Shown in pieces: positions 42,461-51,637 of a stretch of 64,000 nt of DNA. The translations under genes were made by a program, and so were the position numbers. The notes under the pieces were generated by a model that was not told where the DNA came from, did not search any database, and saw only the letters and a program-made list of their open reading frames with translations. This stretch comes from Anaerosoma tenue. Its GTDB lineage: Bacteria; Actinomycetota; Coriobacteriia; Anaerosomatales; Anaerosomataceae. The stretch spans positions 167,271 through 231,270 of the forward strand of contig NZ_JALNTY010000003.1 in NCBI RefSeq assembly GCF_023161965.1, read 5' to 3'. Every line of letters begins with the position of its first letter. Positions within the stretch are counted from its first letter, which is position 1.

Positions 42461-43139
42461 CCCGCTCCTCGCTCCCGGCGCCCCATCGCGCTGAGATCAT
42501 CACCATCAGGGCGAGCAGCCCAGCGCCGAGCAACCACGATCCGATGATGTCGCCCAAGAAGTGGACACCGAGATAGACGCGTCCCATGCCGATGGCGAAG
42601 ACCGCAAGACCGCAGAGGCCGACGCCGAGGGCCGACACCCGCAGGCTCCGGACATGAAGCACGATCAAGAAAGCTACCGAACCGAAGAACAGCAGGCTCG
42701 AGAGCGCGTGTCCCGACGGGAAGCTGTATGACTCGGGGAGGGCGATGCGGGCCACCTCCAGCGCCGGGCGAAGACGCCCGAACAGCAGCTTCAGGATGCT
42801 CCCCAACAGCGAACCCAGCGCCACGGTGAGCACCAGCGTCGCGGAGGACGTCCGTCGCCCCATCACCCATAGTGCGGCGCCTGCGCCCGCTGTCAGCGCC
42901 GCCATCGGCCAGAAGTCGCCGAGCCAGGTGGCCGCCCGCGCCACAGACTCGACCCACGGCCATGTGACCGACCTGATCGCCTCCGAGACCGCGGCGTCGA
43001 ACCGGATGAACGCCGGAGCGAACACCAGCGCCACGCCGAGCGCGACGAAGGCGAGCAGCAGGCCGCCCGCCGCGATCACCGACGCGCCAGGGCGCGGGTC
43101 GCGCTGCCACGATTCCCCCCGACTCCTCAGCACCGTCAT
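42453..43139 (-). CDS. PAP2-family membrane phosphatase
   Basis: 228 residues with about six membrane helices. The three phosphatase motifs are KLLFGRLRP (KX6RP), FPSGHALSS (PSGH) and GRVYLGVHFLGD (compare SRX5HX3D; Gly replaces the usual Ser). It may dephosphorylate undecaprenyl or other lipid diphosphates at the outer face of the membrane. The start overlaps the pyrophosphatase stop (ATGA, 43136-43139), and its end overlaps phoR by eight bases on the other strand. Confidence 0.88.
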   Translation of the reverse strand: MTVLRSRGESWQRDPRPGASVIAAGGLLLAFVALGVALVFAPAFIRFDAAVSEAIRSVTWPWVESVARAATWLGDFWPMAALTAGAGAALWVMGRRTSSATLVLTVALGSLLGSILKLLFGRLRPALEVARIALPESYSFPSGHALSSLLFFGSVAFLIVLHVRSLRVSALGVGLCGLAVFAIGMGRVYLGVHFLGDIIGSWLLGAGLLALMVMISARWGAGSEERVS

Positions 43140-44764
43140 CCCCCCAGACCCTCGAGCAACCGCGCGGCGACCTGCTTCTTGCGCGACAGCACCCCGTCCA
43201 TCCATGCGGAGCCATCCGTCAGGTCGATACCGAGAGCACGCTCGGCGATGCGCCGCTTCCCCGCGGCGAACACCTCGCTTCCCTCCTTGACCACGTCGGT
43301 CACGAGCAGCATGGCGAGGTCGAGTCCACGCCTGACCCTGAACGCCTCCAGCGCCTCTGAGAGCTCCGCCGAGCGATCCCGGTATTCTCCTGCATCCACG
43401 GTCTCCACCTGCGCCACGCTGATGGTCACCTCTCCGACACGGTACTCCTTCAGGTCCCGGCTCACCGCGTCGCCGGCCGAGAACGCCGACCTCGCGGAAC
43501 GCGCGCGGAACATCTCCAGCCCGAAATCGGTGACATCGGTGTGTATCTGCGCTGCCAGCCTCTCGGCCACCTCGCGGTCGAGCGGTGTGGTGGTGGGCGA
43601 CTTCAGCAGCACGGTATCGGTCAGGACGGCCGAGAGCAGGATCCCGGCGATGGGATCGGGCGGGCTGACGCCGAGATCACGATAGCGTTCCGCGACGATG
43701 GTGGCAGTGGAGCCCACCGGCAGGTTGAGGAAGAGGATCGGCGAGACGGTCTGGATGTCGCCCACGCGATGGTGGTCGACGATCTCCATGACCGCCGCCT
43801 CCTCGACGCCCGGTGCCGACTGGGACACCTCGTTGTGGTCGAGCAGGATGACCCGCCTACGCGAGCCACGCGCGAGGTTGCTGCGTGTCAGGATGCCGAT
43901 GAGCCGGGCGTCCTGATCCACCACCAGCGCCTCCCGGTGCGCGCTTTCGATCAGGTCCTCGGCCACCTCGGCGAGCAGTGCGTCGGGGTCGGCGAGCAGC
44001 GGGGTCGCGTCCATCACGCCACCGACCGCATGCGCCAGGTTGACGAGTCGCGCGGTGGCGTAGGTGTCGTGGGGGCTCGTCACTATCGCCGCTCCGCGCG
44101 TGCGGGCGAGATCGACCACCGTCTTCTCAGGGGCCGAGCCGCCGGTGACGATGATGCATGCGGCTCCGGCCTCGATCGCCAGCGGTTGGGTGCGTACCCT
44201 GTCGCCAACGATGAGCGTGTCGCCGACGCGGATGTACGACACCATGGTGCCCGGCTCCATCGCGCCGATGAGCACGTGTCCTTTGAGCAGCGTCCCTGAC
44301 TCGCCGCACAGGACCGTGCCGCCCAGCGCCTCGGCGAGCTCGCCCACGGTGACCGGCAGCTTCTCGAACCCGAGCATCTCGGTCTCGCCGATATAGAGCT
44401 CGGCAAGCGTGCTCTGGTTCAGCAGCCCGCGCACCACACCCTCGTCGTCCACCACGGGAAGCGCCCGCACTCCGCGTTCGCGCATCAGGGCGCCCGCCGT
44501 GCGAAGATTCTCATCCACTCCGATGGAAACCACGTCGGCGCTCATCGCGTCCCGGACGCGGGTGCGCACATGCGGGATCTCCTCGGGCAGGTCGACCCCG
44601 AAGCGTTCGAACACCCACTGGGTCTCAGGTGGCACAGGGCCGAGGCGTGCCGCCAGGTACACCTCATCAGGATCAGTCACGTTCTTGAGGTGTGCGTACG
44701 CCACCGCAGAGCAGATCGAATCGTTGTCGGGATTGCGATGCCCGAAGACGAAGACAGGTCCCAT
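43136..44764 (-). CDS. ppaC: Manganese-dependent inorganic pyrophosphatase with CBS and DRTGG domains
   Basis: 542 residues. A DHH phosphoesterase core (FGHRNPDNDSICSAVAYA at the N-terminus, VILLDHNE, MEIVDHHRVGD) and DHHA2 C-terminal domain (about 400-540) surround an inserted regulatory unit: CBS1 (about 70-125), DRTGG (about 130-240, FEKLPVTVGELAE .. GAACIIVTGG) and CBS2 (about 245-300). This layout is that of CBS-PPases, which in clostridia and Moorella are regulated by adenine nucleotides and diadenosine polyphosphates. The start at 44764 was preferred for its RBS spacing (GAGAGG). Confidence 0.93.
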   Translation of the reverse strand: MGPVFVFGHRNPDNDSICSAVAYAHLKNVTDPDEVYLAARLGPVPPETQWVFERFGVDLPEEIPHVRTRVRDAMSADVVSIGVDENLRTAGALMRERGVRALPVVDDEGVVRGLLNQSTLAELYIGETEMLGFEKLPVTVGELAEALGGTVLCGESGTLLKGHVLIGAMEPGTMVSYIRVGDTLIVGDRVRTQPLAIEAGAACIIVTGGSAPEKTVVDLARTRGAAIVTSPHDTYATARLVNLAHAVGGVMDATPLLADPDALLAEVAEDLIESAHREALVVDQDARLIGILTRSNLARGSRRRVILLDHNEVSQSAPGVEEAAVMEIVDHHRVGDIQTVSPILFLNLPVGSTATIVAERYRDLGVSPPDPIAGILLSAVLTDTVLLKSPTTTPLDREVAERLAAQIHTDVTDFGLEMFRARSARSAFSAGDAVSRDLKEYRVGEVTISVAQVETVDAGEYRDRSAELSEALEAFRVRRGLDLAMLLVTDVVKEGSEVFAAGKRRIAERALGIDLTDGSAWMDGVLSRKKQVAARLLEGLGG

Positions 44765-44790
44765 CGTCATCCTCTCGCCCGTGGTGCCGC

Positions 44791-47034
44791 TCAGCCCTCG
44801 ACCTTCCGTATCGGAGCGTACCCTAGAAGCAGGTTCTTCGTCCCGCCTTCCGGGAACGTCACACTCACCTTGTCACCCGTGACGGACTGGACCACGCCCC
44901 GGCCAAAGACCTTATGGTCCACCGTGTCACCAACAGCGAGCACCAGCTTCTCCTCCGGCTCACGGGCCGCCCGCACACCGGAACCGAACACGCGCCCCCC
45001 CGTTGGCGCCTGATCGCGACGTGAGCCGCCACCCCACCTGACGGATCCTCCGCGGTCGCCCCGGCCACGCCCGGGCGCCGAGGCCCCGAAGCCCGACGAG
45101 CCCACGCCTTCCACCGCGAGGTGCTCGTCCGGGATCTCGTCGATGAACCTGCTCGGCTGGTTGTACTGGGTCTGGCCGAACAGCATCCTCGAACCCGCGT
45201 GCAGCAGGTACAACCGCTCGCGCGCCCGGGTGATGCCCACGTAACACAGCCGGCGCTCCTCCTCCAGGCCCGTGGGCTCGAAGATCGCGCTCGCGTGCGG
45301 GAAGATCATGTCCTCCATCCCCGGGAGGAACACCACGGGGAACTCCAGACCCTTGGCGGCATGGAGCGTCATGAGCGTCACAGCACGATCGTCCTCGGCG
45401 ATCTCGTCGAGGTCGGTGCGGAGAGCCACCCACTCGAGCAGCGCCTCGAGCGTTCGCTGCTCCGGCTCCTCGTGCTGCGCGTCGTACTCATCCACCACGC
45501 CGAAGAACTCGCGGATGTTCTCGGCACGGCCCTCGGCCTCGCTGGTGCGCTCCGCGGCCAAAGCCGCGAGCAGCCCCGAAGCGGTCACGATGCGCTCCAC
45601 TCGCTCCCGCAACGTCTCGCCTTCGGCCGTTCGAGCCGCCTCCAGGTCGGCCGCCAGCCCCGCGACCTTCCGGGCCGGGGCCGTGGCGACCCAGCCGCTG
45701 TCGCCTGCGCGGGCTATGGCCTTGGCGAGAGTGATGCCCTCCTCGATCGCCTTCGCACGGAGCGCCTCGATCGTCGTCTTCCCGATGCCGGCGCGCTTCT
45801 CCATCACGCGGACCAGCGACTGCGTGTCGGCGGGGTTCACGGTGGCGCGCAGCCACGCCATGACGTCCCTGATCTCCGCGCGGTCGAAGAACCTCGTCCC
45901 GCCCACCAGGCGGTACGGGACACCCGCGCGCAGGAACATGTCCTCGATCACGCGTGACTGTGCGTTGGTGCGGTAGAAGACCGCGAAATCGGCGTACGAG
46001 CGGTGCTCCTCCCGCAGGAGCCGCTCCACCTCCTCCGTGATGAACCGGGCCTCGTCCCGCTCGTCAGTGGCCGCGTACCGGGTGATGGCCTCCCCGCCGG
46101 CGTTCGCGGTCCAGAGCGTCTTCGGCTTGCGGCCCTGGTTGTTCGCCACCACCGCGTTGGCGGCAGCGAGGATGGTGGCTGTGGAGCGGTAGTTCTGCTC
46201 GAGCCTGATCACCGTGGCGTCGGGATAGTCGCGCTCGAACTCGAGGATGTTGCGGATGTCGGCCCCGCGCCAGGAGTAGATCGACTGGTCGTCGTCACCC
46301 ACCACCATGAGGTTCCGATCGCGGGCAGCAAGCCGGTTCACGATCTCGTACTGGGCCTTGTTGGTGTCCTGGTACTCGTCCACCATGACGTAGCGGAACC
46401 TGTCCTGGTAGAACTCGAGGACGTCAGGGTGTTCTCGCAGCAGCCGCTCGGCATTCACGAGCAAGTCGTCGAAGTCCATCGCGTTCGCCTCGGCAAGGCG
46501 CCGTTGATACAGCTCGTACGCCCGAGCCGCCACCTTCTCCGGGGGCACGACCGCCCGCTCACGATACGTGGCAGGACCCACAAGCTCGTTCTTCGCGGTT
46601 GAGATGCGGCCCGCCACCGCCCGTGGCGGATGCATCTTCGTATCGACATCCAGTTCGGTGAGCACGCTCGCAAGGAGGCGTCGGCTGTCGTCATCGTCAT
46701 AGATCGTGAACGACCGCGAATAGCCGAGGCGGGCACCGTCGGCACGCAGCAGCCGCACACAGAAGGCGTGGAACGTCATCACCCACATCGGACGTGCCGA
46801 CGGCCCCACGAGGTCGATCAAACGCTCCCGCATCTCGCCGGCCGCCTTGTTGGTGAAGGTGATCGCCAGGATGGACGCCGGAGACACCCCATGGTTCTCG
46901 ATCAGATTGGCGATGCGGTAGGTGAGCACACGGGTCTTACCGCTCCCTGCTCCAGCGAGCACGAGCAGAGGCCCTTCTGTGGTGGTGACGGCGTCGCGCT
47001 GCGCCGGATTGAGGTCCGAGAGAGAAAGTGTCAT
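44791..47034 (-). CDS. pcrA: ATP-dependent DNA helicase PcrA/UvrD
   Basis: 747 residues, typical of PcrA. Motifs: Q-motif LNPAQRDAV, Walker A GAGSGKTRVL, Ia TFTNKAAGEMRER, II VDEYQDTN, III VGDDDQSIYSWRGA, IV LEQNYRS, V TLHAAKGLEFPVVFLPG and VI YVGITRARERL. The last 60 residues form the PcrA C-terminal Tudor-like RNA-polymerase-interacting domain (VGDTVDHKVFGRGVVQSV). A Gly/Arg-rich linker (about 655-690) precedes it. It functions in 3'-5' unwinding in repair and in resolving transcription conflicts. Confidence 0.95.
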   Translation of the reverse strand: MTLSLSDLNPAQRDAVTTTEGPLLVLAGAGSGKTRVLTYRIANLIENHGVSPASILAITFTNKAAGEMRERLIDLVGPSARPMWVMTFHAFCVRLLRADGARLGYSRSFTIYDDDDSRRLLASVLTELDVDTKMHPPRAVAGRISTAKNELVGPATYRERAVVPPEKVAARAYELYQRRLAEANAMDFDDLLVNAERLLREHPDVLEFYQDRFRYVMVDEYQDTNKAQYEIVNRLAARDRNLMVVGDDDQSIYSWRGADIRNILEFERDYPDATVIRLEQNYRSTATILAAANAVVANNQGRKPKTLWTANAGGEAITRYAATDERDEARFITEEVERLLREEHRSYADFAVFYRTNAQSRVIEDMFLRAGVPYRLVGGTRFFDRAEIRDVMAWLRATVNPADTQSLVRVMEKRAGIGKTTIEALRAKAIEEGITLAKAIARAGDSGWVATAPARKVAGLAADLEAARTAEGETLRERVERIVTASGLLAALAAERTSEAEGRAENIREFFGVVDEYDAQHEEPEQRTLEALLEWVALRTDLDEIAEDDRAVTLMTLHAAKGLEFPVVFLPGMEDMIFPHASAIFEPTGLEEERRLCYVGITRARERLYLLHAGSRMLFGQTQYNQPSRFIDEIPDEHLAVEGVGSSGFGASAPGRGRGDRGGSVRWGGGSRRDQAPTGGRVFGSGVRAAREPEEKLVLAVGDTVDHKVFGRGVVQSVTGDKVSVTFPEGGTKNLLLGYAPIRKVEG

Positions 47035-47083
47035 GGGGTGAACAGTGTACCCCGCGACGGCGGCCGATTGAAGCGCCGGTGCG

Positions 47084-47293
47084 CTACTGGACGAACTTGA
47101 TCATGGAGAAGGTGGACTCCCCCGCCGTCCTAAGGCACGAGTGGTGGATGACGCGGGACTTGCCCATGCTGAGCTGGGTGTCACCGCAGCGCTCGCATAC
47201 GACCTCGCCGCACTCCGTGCAGTAGCCGATGCGCGCGACACCCTCAGCCCCGCAGTGGACGCAGATCTTGCTGAACGGTGTCGACGATGCCAT
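47084..47293 (-). CDS. Small zinc-ribbon protein
   Basis: 69 residues. Cys pairs CVHCG, CTECG, CERCG and a final HHSC suggest two zinc sites. A double zinc ribbon or treble-clef fold is likely. No other domain is seen. The start at 47293 has AGGAGG eight bases upstream. A promoter TTGTTG-N17-CACAAT lies upstream. Its role is unknown; similar small proteins sit in many Gram-positive genomes as possible nucleic-acid binders. Confidence 0.7.
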   Translation of the reverse strand: MASSTPFSKICVHCGAEGVARIGYCTECGEVVCERCGDTQLSMGKSRVIHHSCLRTAGESTFSMIKFVQ

Positions 47294-47361
47294 CGTGCCG
47301 CCTCCTTGTGCCGATGCCATACGCATGCACGAGCCGGGTTCCAGGCATACAGCTAACAAAC

Positions 47362-47390
47362 ATTGTGCCAGCACCGGCGACTCACAACAA
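47362..47390 (-). promoter_or_regulatory. Probable promoter of the zinc-ribbon gene
   Basis: Leftward TTGTTG (47,390-47,385), 17-base spacer, CACAAT (47,367-47,362). Confidence 0.45.
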
Positions 47391-47457
47391 GGTTGCGCAA
47401 GGATGGCGCCTCAGATCGTGACCCGGATAACCGACTGAACGCCCCCGGCCCGTGAGC

Positions 47458-48255
47458 CTACGCCAGCGAGCGCCCGACCGCTCCGGCTATCGGACGAAGC
47501 TCGTCCATCAGTGAACGGATCCCCTCGAGATCGAGCGACTGAGGGCCGTCGCAGAGCGCCTCGCGCGGGTTCGGGTGCACCTCGATCATGATGCCGTCGG
47601 CGCCCACCGCGACCGCCGCCCGCGAGATCGCGGGCACGAGGTCGGCCCGCCCTGCCGGGTGGGACACATCCACGATGATCGGCAGCAACGACAGGCTCTT
47701 CACGACCGGCACCGCCGTGATGTCGAGCGTGAAGCGGTACGCGGTCTCAAAGGTTCGGATCCCCCGCTCGCACAGGATCACGTTCTCATTCCCGTGCAAC
47801 GTTATGTAGTTGCTCGCCTGGAGCCACTCCTCGATGGTGGCGGCCATACCCCGCTTGAACACCACGGGCTTGCGCGAGTCGGCCGTGACCTCTCCGATCT
47901 TCCTGAGCAAGCTGAAGTTCGCCATGTTCCGCGTGCCCACCTGCAGGATGTCGGCATACTCGTTCACCACTGCCGCATTGGCCGAGTCGGTGACCTCGGT
48001 CACCACCAGCAGTCCGTACTCGTCGGCCGCCTCGCGCAGAAGCTCCAGGCCCTTGAGCTCGAGCCCCTGGAACGAGAAGGGCGACGTGCGCGGTTTGAAG
48101 GCTCCTCCGCGCATCACCCGGATGCCGAGTTCCTTCAGGGCCGCGGCCACCTCGCGCATCTGTTCGCGGCTCTCCACCGAGCATGGGCCGGCGATGACGG
48201 TGACTCCACCGTCGCGCACGACAGCGTCGGTAGTCACGTTCCGTTCGCCGCTCAT
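47458..48255 (-). CDS. aroF: 3-deoxy-7-phosphoheptulonate synthase, AroF/AroG short type
   Basis: 265 residues, the short type Ibeta DAHP synthase without extra domains. Evidence: [33 protein letters not shown] with the phosphate-binding Lys-Pro-Arg, [32 protein letters not shown] and the metal His in DVSHPAGR. It joins PEP and erythrose 4-phosphate at the shikimate entry. Overlap of its start with the chorismate mutase stop (ATGA) suggests a complex in which the mutase gives feedback control. Confidence 0.94.
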   Translation of the reverse strand: MSGERNVTTDAVVRDGGVTVIAGPCSVESREQMREVAAALKELGIRVMRGGAFKPRTSPFSFQGLELKGLELLREAADEYGLLVVTEVTDSANAAVVNEYADILQVGTRNMANFSLLRKIGEVTADSRKPVVFKRGMAATIEEWLQASNYITLHGNENVILCERGIRTFETAYRFTLDITAVPVVKSLSLLPIIVDVSHPAGRADLVPAISRAAVAVGADGIMIEVHPNPREALCDGPQSLDLEGIRSLMDELRPIAGAVGRSLA

Positions 48256-48530
48256 CCGCGCATCTCCTTCATGACGTGCAGGATCGTCTCGTAGATCTCG
48301 CGCAGGTTCTCCGCGTACAGGGGTCCCTGGTTGCAGGCGGCCAGATGGGCGAAGATCTCCTCCTCACGCTTGGGATCGTACAGACCCCAGTGCACCTGCG
48401 GCTTCAGCGCCCTGATCGCAAGCGACTCCGCAGCGCGCTCGTTCAGCAACCGCACGATCTCGCAGTCGACCTCGTCGATTCGAACTCGATGCGCGGCGAT
48501 CTCTTCCTGGGCCCGGGATTCGTCGGTCAC
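48252..48530 (-). CDS. aroQ: Chorismate mutase, AroQ type
   Basis: 92 residues, all-helical AroQ fold. [29 protein letters not shown] provides the first helix with the catalytic Arg and Glu region, and [14 protein letters not shown] and [17 protein letters not shown] the rest. It makes prephenate for Phe/Tyr. Coupled to aroF. Confidence 0.9.
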   Translation of the reverse strand: MTDESRAQEEIAAHRVRIDEVDCEIVRLLNERAAESLAIRALKPQVHWGLYDPKREEEIFAHLAACNQGPLYAENLREIYETILHVMKEMRG

Positions 48531-48581
48531 GGTCGCTCTCCTTACCTCGACGGTCCGTGCAGTGCAACGCCCTTATGGCGC

Positions 48582-48609
48582 ACGCGGCGCCGGTCATCCG
48601 GCGCCGCGT
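48582..48609 (-). terminator. Hairpin after guaA
   Basis: ACGCGGCGCCGG and CCGGCGCCGCGT form a perfect 12-base stem with a 4-base loop. No T-run follows. Confidence 0.6.
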
Positions 48610-48625
48610 CACATGACTCTGATCC

Positions 48626-50176
48626 CTACTCCCACTCGATCGTTCCGGGAGGCTTGCTCGTGATGTCGTACGCTACCCGGTTGATACCCTCGACCTCGTT
48701 GATGATGCGGTTGCTCATCCGCGCCAGCAGGTCGTGCGGCAACCTCGCCCAGTCGGCGGTCATGGCATCAGCCGAGGCGACCGCTCGCACGATGATCGGA
48801 TGACCGTACGTCCGCTCGTCGCCCATCACGCCTACACTGCGGATGTCGGGCAGCACCGCGAAGTACTGCCACACGCTCCGATCCACATCCCACGCACCGA
48901 TCTCCTCACGCACGATGGCGTCCGCAGCACGCAGGGTGTCAAGCTTCTCGCGCGTGATCGCACCGATGATACGCACCGCGAGTCCCGGCCCCGGGAACGG
49001 CTGACGATGCACGATCTCATCCGGCAGGCCGAGTTCCGAGCCCACGGCGCGGACCTCGTCCTTGAAGAGCGCCTTCAGCGGCTCGATGAGGTCGAAGTGC
49101 ACGCCTTCCGGGAAGGGGATGAGATTGTGGTGGCTCTTGATCTTCGCAGCGGTCTTGTTGCCGCTCTCTATGACGTCGGGATAGAGCGTTCCCTGCGCAA
49201 GCCACGCGACACCCTCGAGCTTCGTGGCTTCCTCGAAGAAGACCTTCCAGAACTCCTCGCCGATGATGCGCCGCTTCTGCTCGGGATCGGTCACACCTTC
49301 AAGGAGCGACAGGTAGCGCTCTTCGGCCTCCACATGCACGAGATCGATCTGGAACTGGTCACGGAACGTGCGCACCACCTGGTCTGCCTCGTCCAGACGC
49401 AGCAAACCGTGGTCTACGAACACACAGGTGAGCTGGTCGCCGATGGCTCGATGCAGCAGGGCTGCCACCACGCTCGAGTCGACACCACCGGACAGTGCGC
49501 AGATGACGCGGCCATCCCCCACTTGCTCCCGCACACGCCCGACCGTCTCATCGATGATGTTCAGCATCGTCCATACCGGCGGTATCCCGGCGATGTCGTG
49601 CAGGAAGGTCTTGATGATCTGCTGGCCGAAGGCGGTGTGGGCGACCTCGGGATGGAACTGCGTGGCGTAGAGCTTCCTCTCGGGGTCCTCCATCGCGGCG
49701 ACGGGCGTGACCGTCGTGCGGGCCGTCACGAGGAAGCCGTCCGGCGGCGAACCGACGCTGTCGCGGTGACTCATCCAGCACTGCGAGCTCTCCGGCACGC
49801 CATCGAGCAACCGGCACTCCGGCTCCATGACGACAAGTTCCGCGAACCCGTACTCGCCGATGTCGGTATGCGGTACCTGGCCACCGAGGTCGAGCGCCAT
49901 GAGCTGCATGCCGTAGCAGAACCCGAGGATCGGTATCCCCGCCTCGTAGATGCGCGCATCCATCTTGGGCGCGTCAGGCGCATAGACGCTCGCCGGGCCA
50001 CCGGAGAGGATCAGCGCCGCCGGCTGGCGGCGCTGGATCTCCTCGAGGCTGATATCGTGCGGAACGATCTCCGAGTAGACACGCGCCTCGCGCACGCGCC
50101 GGGCGATGAGCTGCGCATACTGCGCACCGAAATCAAGAACGAGGACCGTGGGCTGCTGGTCGTGGTAGTCGGTCAC
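48626..50176 (-). CDS. guaA: GMP synthase (glutamine-hydrolysing)
   Basis: 516 residues, full length. The N-terminal glutaminase has the nucleophile in [10 protein letters not shown] and the His-Glu pair in ATQFHPEV. The PP-loop ATPase carries [16 protein letters not shown], followed by the dimerisation domain ending PPGTIEWE. It converts XMP to GMP. Start GTG at 50176, nine bases after the guaB3 stop, so the two GMP-branch genes are one transcription unit. Confidence 0.96.
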   Translation of the reverse strand: MTDYHDQQPTVLVLDFGAQYAQLIARRVREARVYSEIVPHDISLEEIQRRQPAALILSGGPASVYAPDAPKMDARIYEAGIPILGFCYGMQLMALDLGGQVPHTDIGEYGFAELVVMEPECRLLDGVPESSQCWMSHRDSVGSPPDGFLVTARTTVTPVAAMEDPERKLYATQFHPEVAHTAFGQQIIKTFLHDIAGIPPVWTMLNIIDETVGRVREQVGDGRVICALSGGVDSSVVAALLHRAIGDQLTCVFVDHGLLRLDEADQVVRTFRDQFQIDLVHVEAEERYLSLLEGVTDPEQKRRIIGEEFWKVFFEEATKLEGVAWLAQGTLYPDVIESGNKTAAKIKSHHNLIPFPEGVHFDLIEPLKALFKDEVRAVGSELGLPDEIVHRQPFPGPGLAVRIIGAITREKLDTLRAADAIVREEIGAWDVDRSVWQYFAVLPDIRSVGVMGDERTYGHPIIVRAVASADAMTADWARLPHDLLARMSNRIINEVEGINRVAYDITSKPPGTIEWE

Positions 50177-50184
50177 GCCATCAC

Positions 50185-51360
50185 CTAGCGACCCATGCCG
50201 ACGCCCTGCGACTGCTGGAGGAACTTGCCCTCCGTCTGCAGCGCCGGGGCCACCATGACCTCGGCCTTCTGGAACGCCTTGAGGTTCTCGTATCCGCAGG
50301 TCGCCATGGAGGTGCGAAGCCCGCCGCAGAGGTTGAGCGTGCCGTCGTTCTCATGCGCCGGACCGGTGAGGATCTCCTCAAGCGTACCCTTCTGGCCCGC
50401 GAAGACACGCGTGCCGCGGGGCAGGTCGGGGTGGAAGGTCGCCATGCCCCAGTGGTAGCCGCGGCCCGGCGCCTCAGCGGCGGCGGCCAGCGGCGAGCCG
50501 ATCATCACGCTGTCAGCGCCGCACGCGATGGCCTTGGCAAGGTCGCCACCCGTACGCATCCCGCCGTCAGCGATGACGTGGCAGTACACGCCGGTCTCAT
50601 CAAGATGCCGCATGCGGGCCGCCGCGGCGTCAGCGACTGCCGTGCACTGCGGCACGCCGATACCCAGCACGCGGCGGGAGGTGCACGCGTGACCCGGACC
50701 CACGCCCACCAGAACGCCTACCGCACCGGTGCGCATGAGATGCAGCGCACCCTGGTAGCTGCAGCAGCCGCCGACGATCACCGGGATGTCGAGCGACGCG
50801 ATGAAGGCGTTCAGGTCGAGCGGCTTGTCGTAGCTCGAGACATGCTCCGCCGAGACCACCGTGCCCTGGATGATGAGGATATCGAGTCCGCCTTCGAGCG
50901 CCGGACCGATGAACCTCTCCACGTTCTGCGGCGTGAGCGAAGCGGCGGCGAGCACGCCTCCCGCCTTGATCTCGGCGACACGCTGCTTCACGAGCTCGGG
51001 CTTCACGTCCTCGGCGGCATAGATCTCCTGCATCCGGCGGGTGGCTTCCTCACGCGAGAACGAGGCGATCGCGTCGAGATGGGGGGCCGGGTCGGCGTAC
51101 CGGGTCTGGATGCCCTCGAGGTTCAGCACCGCAAGACCGCCCAGCTTGCCGAGCGTGATGGCGAACGCGGGATCCACGACACCGTCCATGGCCGACGCGA
51201 GCACGGGAAGCTCGAAGGTGTAGTCGCGACCCTTGAACGTGAACTCCCAGCCGATATTCACATCCCGGGGGTCACGGGTCCGGCGGCTTGGGACGATCGC
51301 GATGTCGTCGAATCCGTACGCCTGCCGTGCCGTCTTGCCACGCCCGATCTCGATCTCCAT
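50185..51360 (-). CDS. guaB3: GuaB3-family IMP dehydrogenase-related protein
   Basis: 391 residues. It has an IMPDH-like barrel without CBS domains. Diagnostic segments: [21 protein letters not shown] at the start, [12 protein letters not shown], and [23 protein letters not shown], which keeps the catalytic-type Cys of the IMPDH GVGPGxxCTTR loop. GuaB3 is characteristic of Actinobacteria; whether it acts on IMP or GMP is not settled for this lineage. A canonical CBS-bearing guaB is not in the window. The start at 51360 has GAGAGG upstream. Confidence 0.92.
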   Translation of the reverse strand: MEIEIGRGKTARQAYGFDDIAIVPSRRTRDPRDVNIGWEFTFKGRDYTFELPVLASAMDGVVDPAFAITLGKLGGLAVLNLEGIQTRYADPAPHLDAIASFSREEATRRMQEIYAAEDVKPELVKQRVAEIKAGGVLAAASLTPQNVERFIGPALEGGLDILIIQGTVVSAEHVSSYDKPLDLNAFIASLDIPVIVGGCCSYQGALHLMRTGAVGVLVGVGPGHACTSRRVLGIGVPQCTAVADAAAARMRHLDETGVYCHVIADGGMRTGGDLAKAIACGADSVMIGSPLAAAAEAPGRGYHWGMATFHPDLPRGTRVFAGQKGTLEEILTGPAHENDGTLNLCGGLRTSMATCGYENLKAFQKAEVMVAPALQTEGKFLQQSQGVGMGR

Positions 51361-51417
51361 GCTGTGCGCCGCCTCTCTTGTCCGGTATTCCCGGAACCGC
51401 CGTCCGTCTATGTGCAA

Positions 51418-51462
51418 AGACCAGGGTCAAGCCCCGTGTTCGAAACGGGCGACACCTGGTCT
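51418..51462. other. Hairpin element between guaB3 and the amidase gene
   Basis: AGACCAGG pairs with CCTGGTCT. An inner CCCGT/ACGGG stem holds a T-loop-like TTCGAA loop. It may be a leader structure of guaB3. It is not a tRNA (see rejected items). Confidence 0.4.
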
Positions 51463-51564
51463 GAAGGAGACTGTGATCCTATCGGTGTGTCAGATAGCTG
51501 TGATGCCGACCGCCCCGGTAGACGTATTGTAGGGGTTCGACCGATGTTGTTGAACACTCTGCGC

Positions 51565-51570
51565 TATAAT
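51565..51570 (+). promoter_or_regulatory. -10 element of the amidase gene
   Basis: A perfect TATAAT stands 67 bases before the start codon. A clear -35 is not evident at 16-18 bases. Confidence 0.5.
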
Positions 51571-51637
51571 ACCGGCAATTCGTGGTTCCGCGGCGGCATC
51601 ATCCGCCGGCATACGACCCGAAAGGCCGACCGTAGCA

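Noticed and set aside
51418-51462. Possible tRNA (T-arm-like GTTCGAA hairpin)
   Set aside because: No D-arm, anticodon arm or matching acceptor strand could be placed on either strand, and the T-stem pairs are non-standard.
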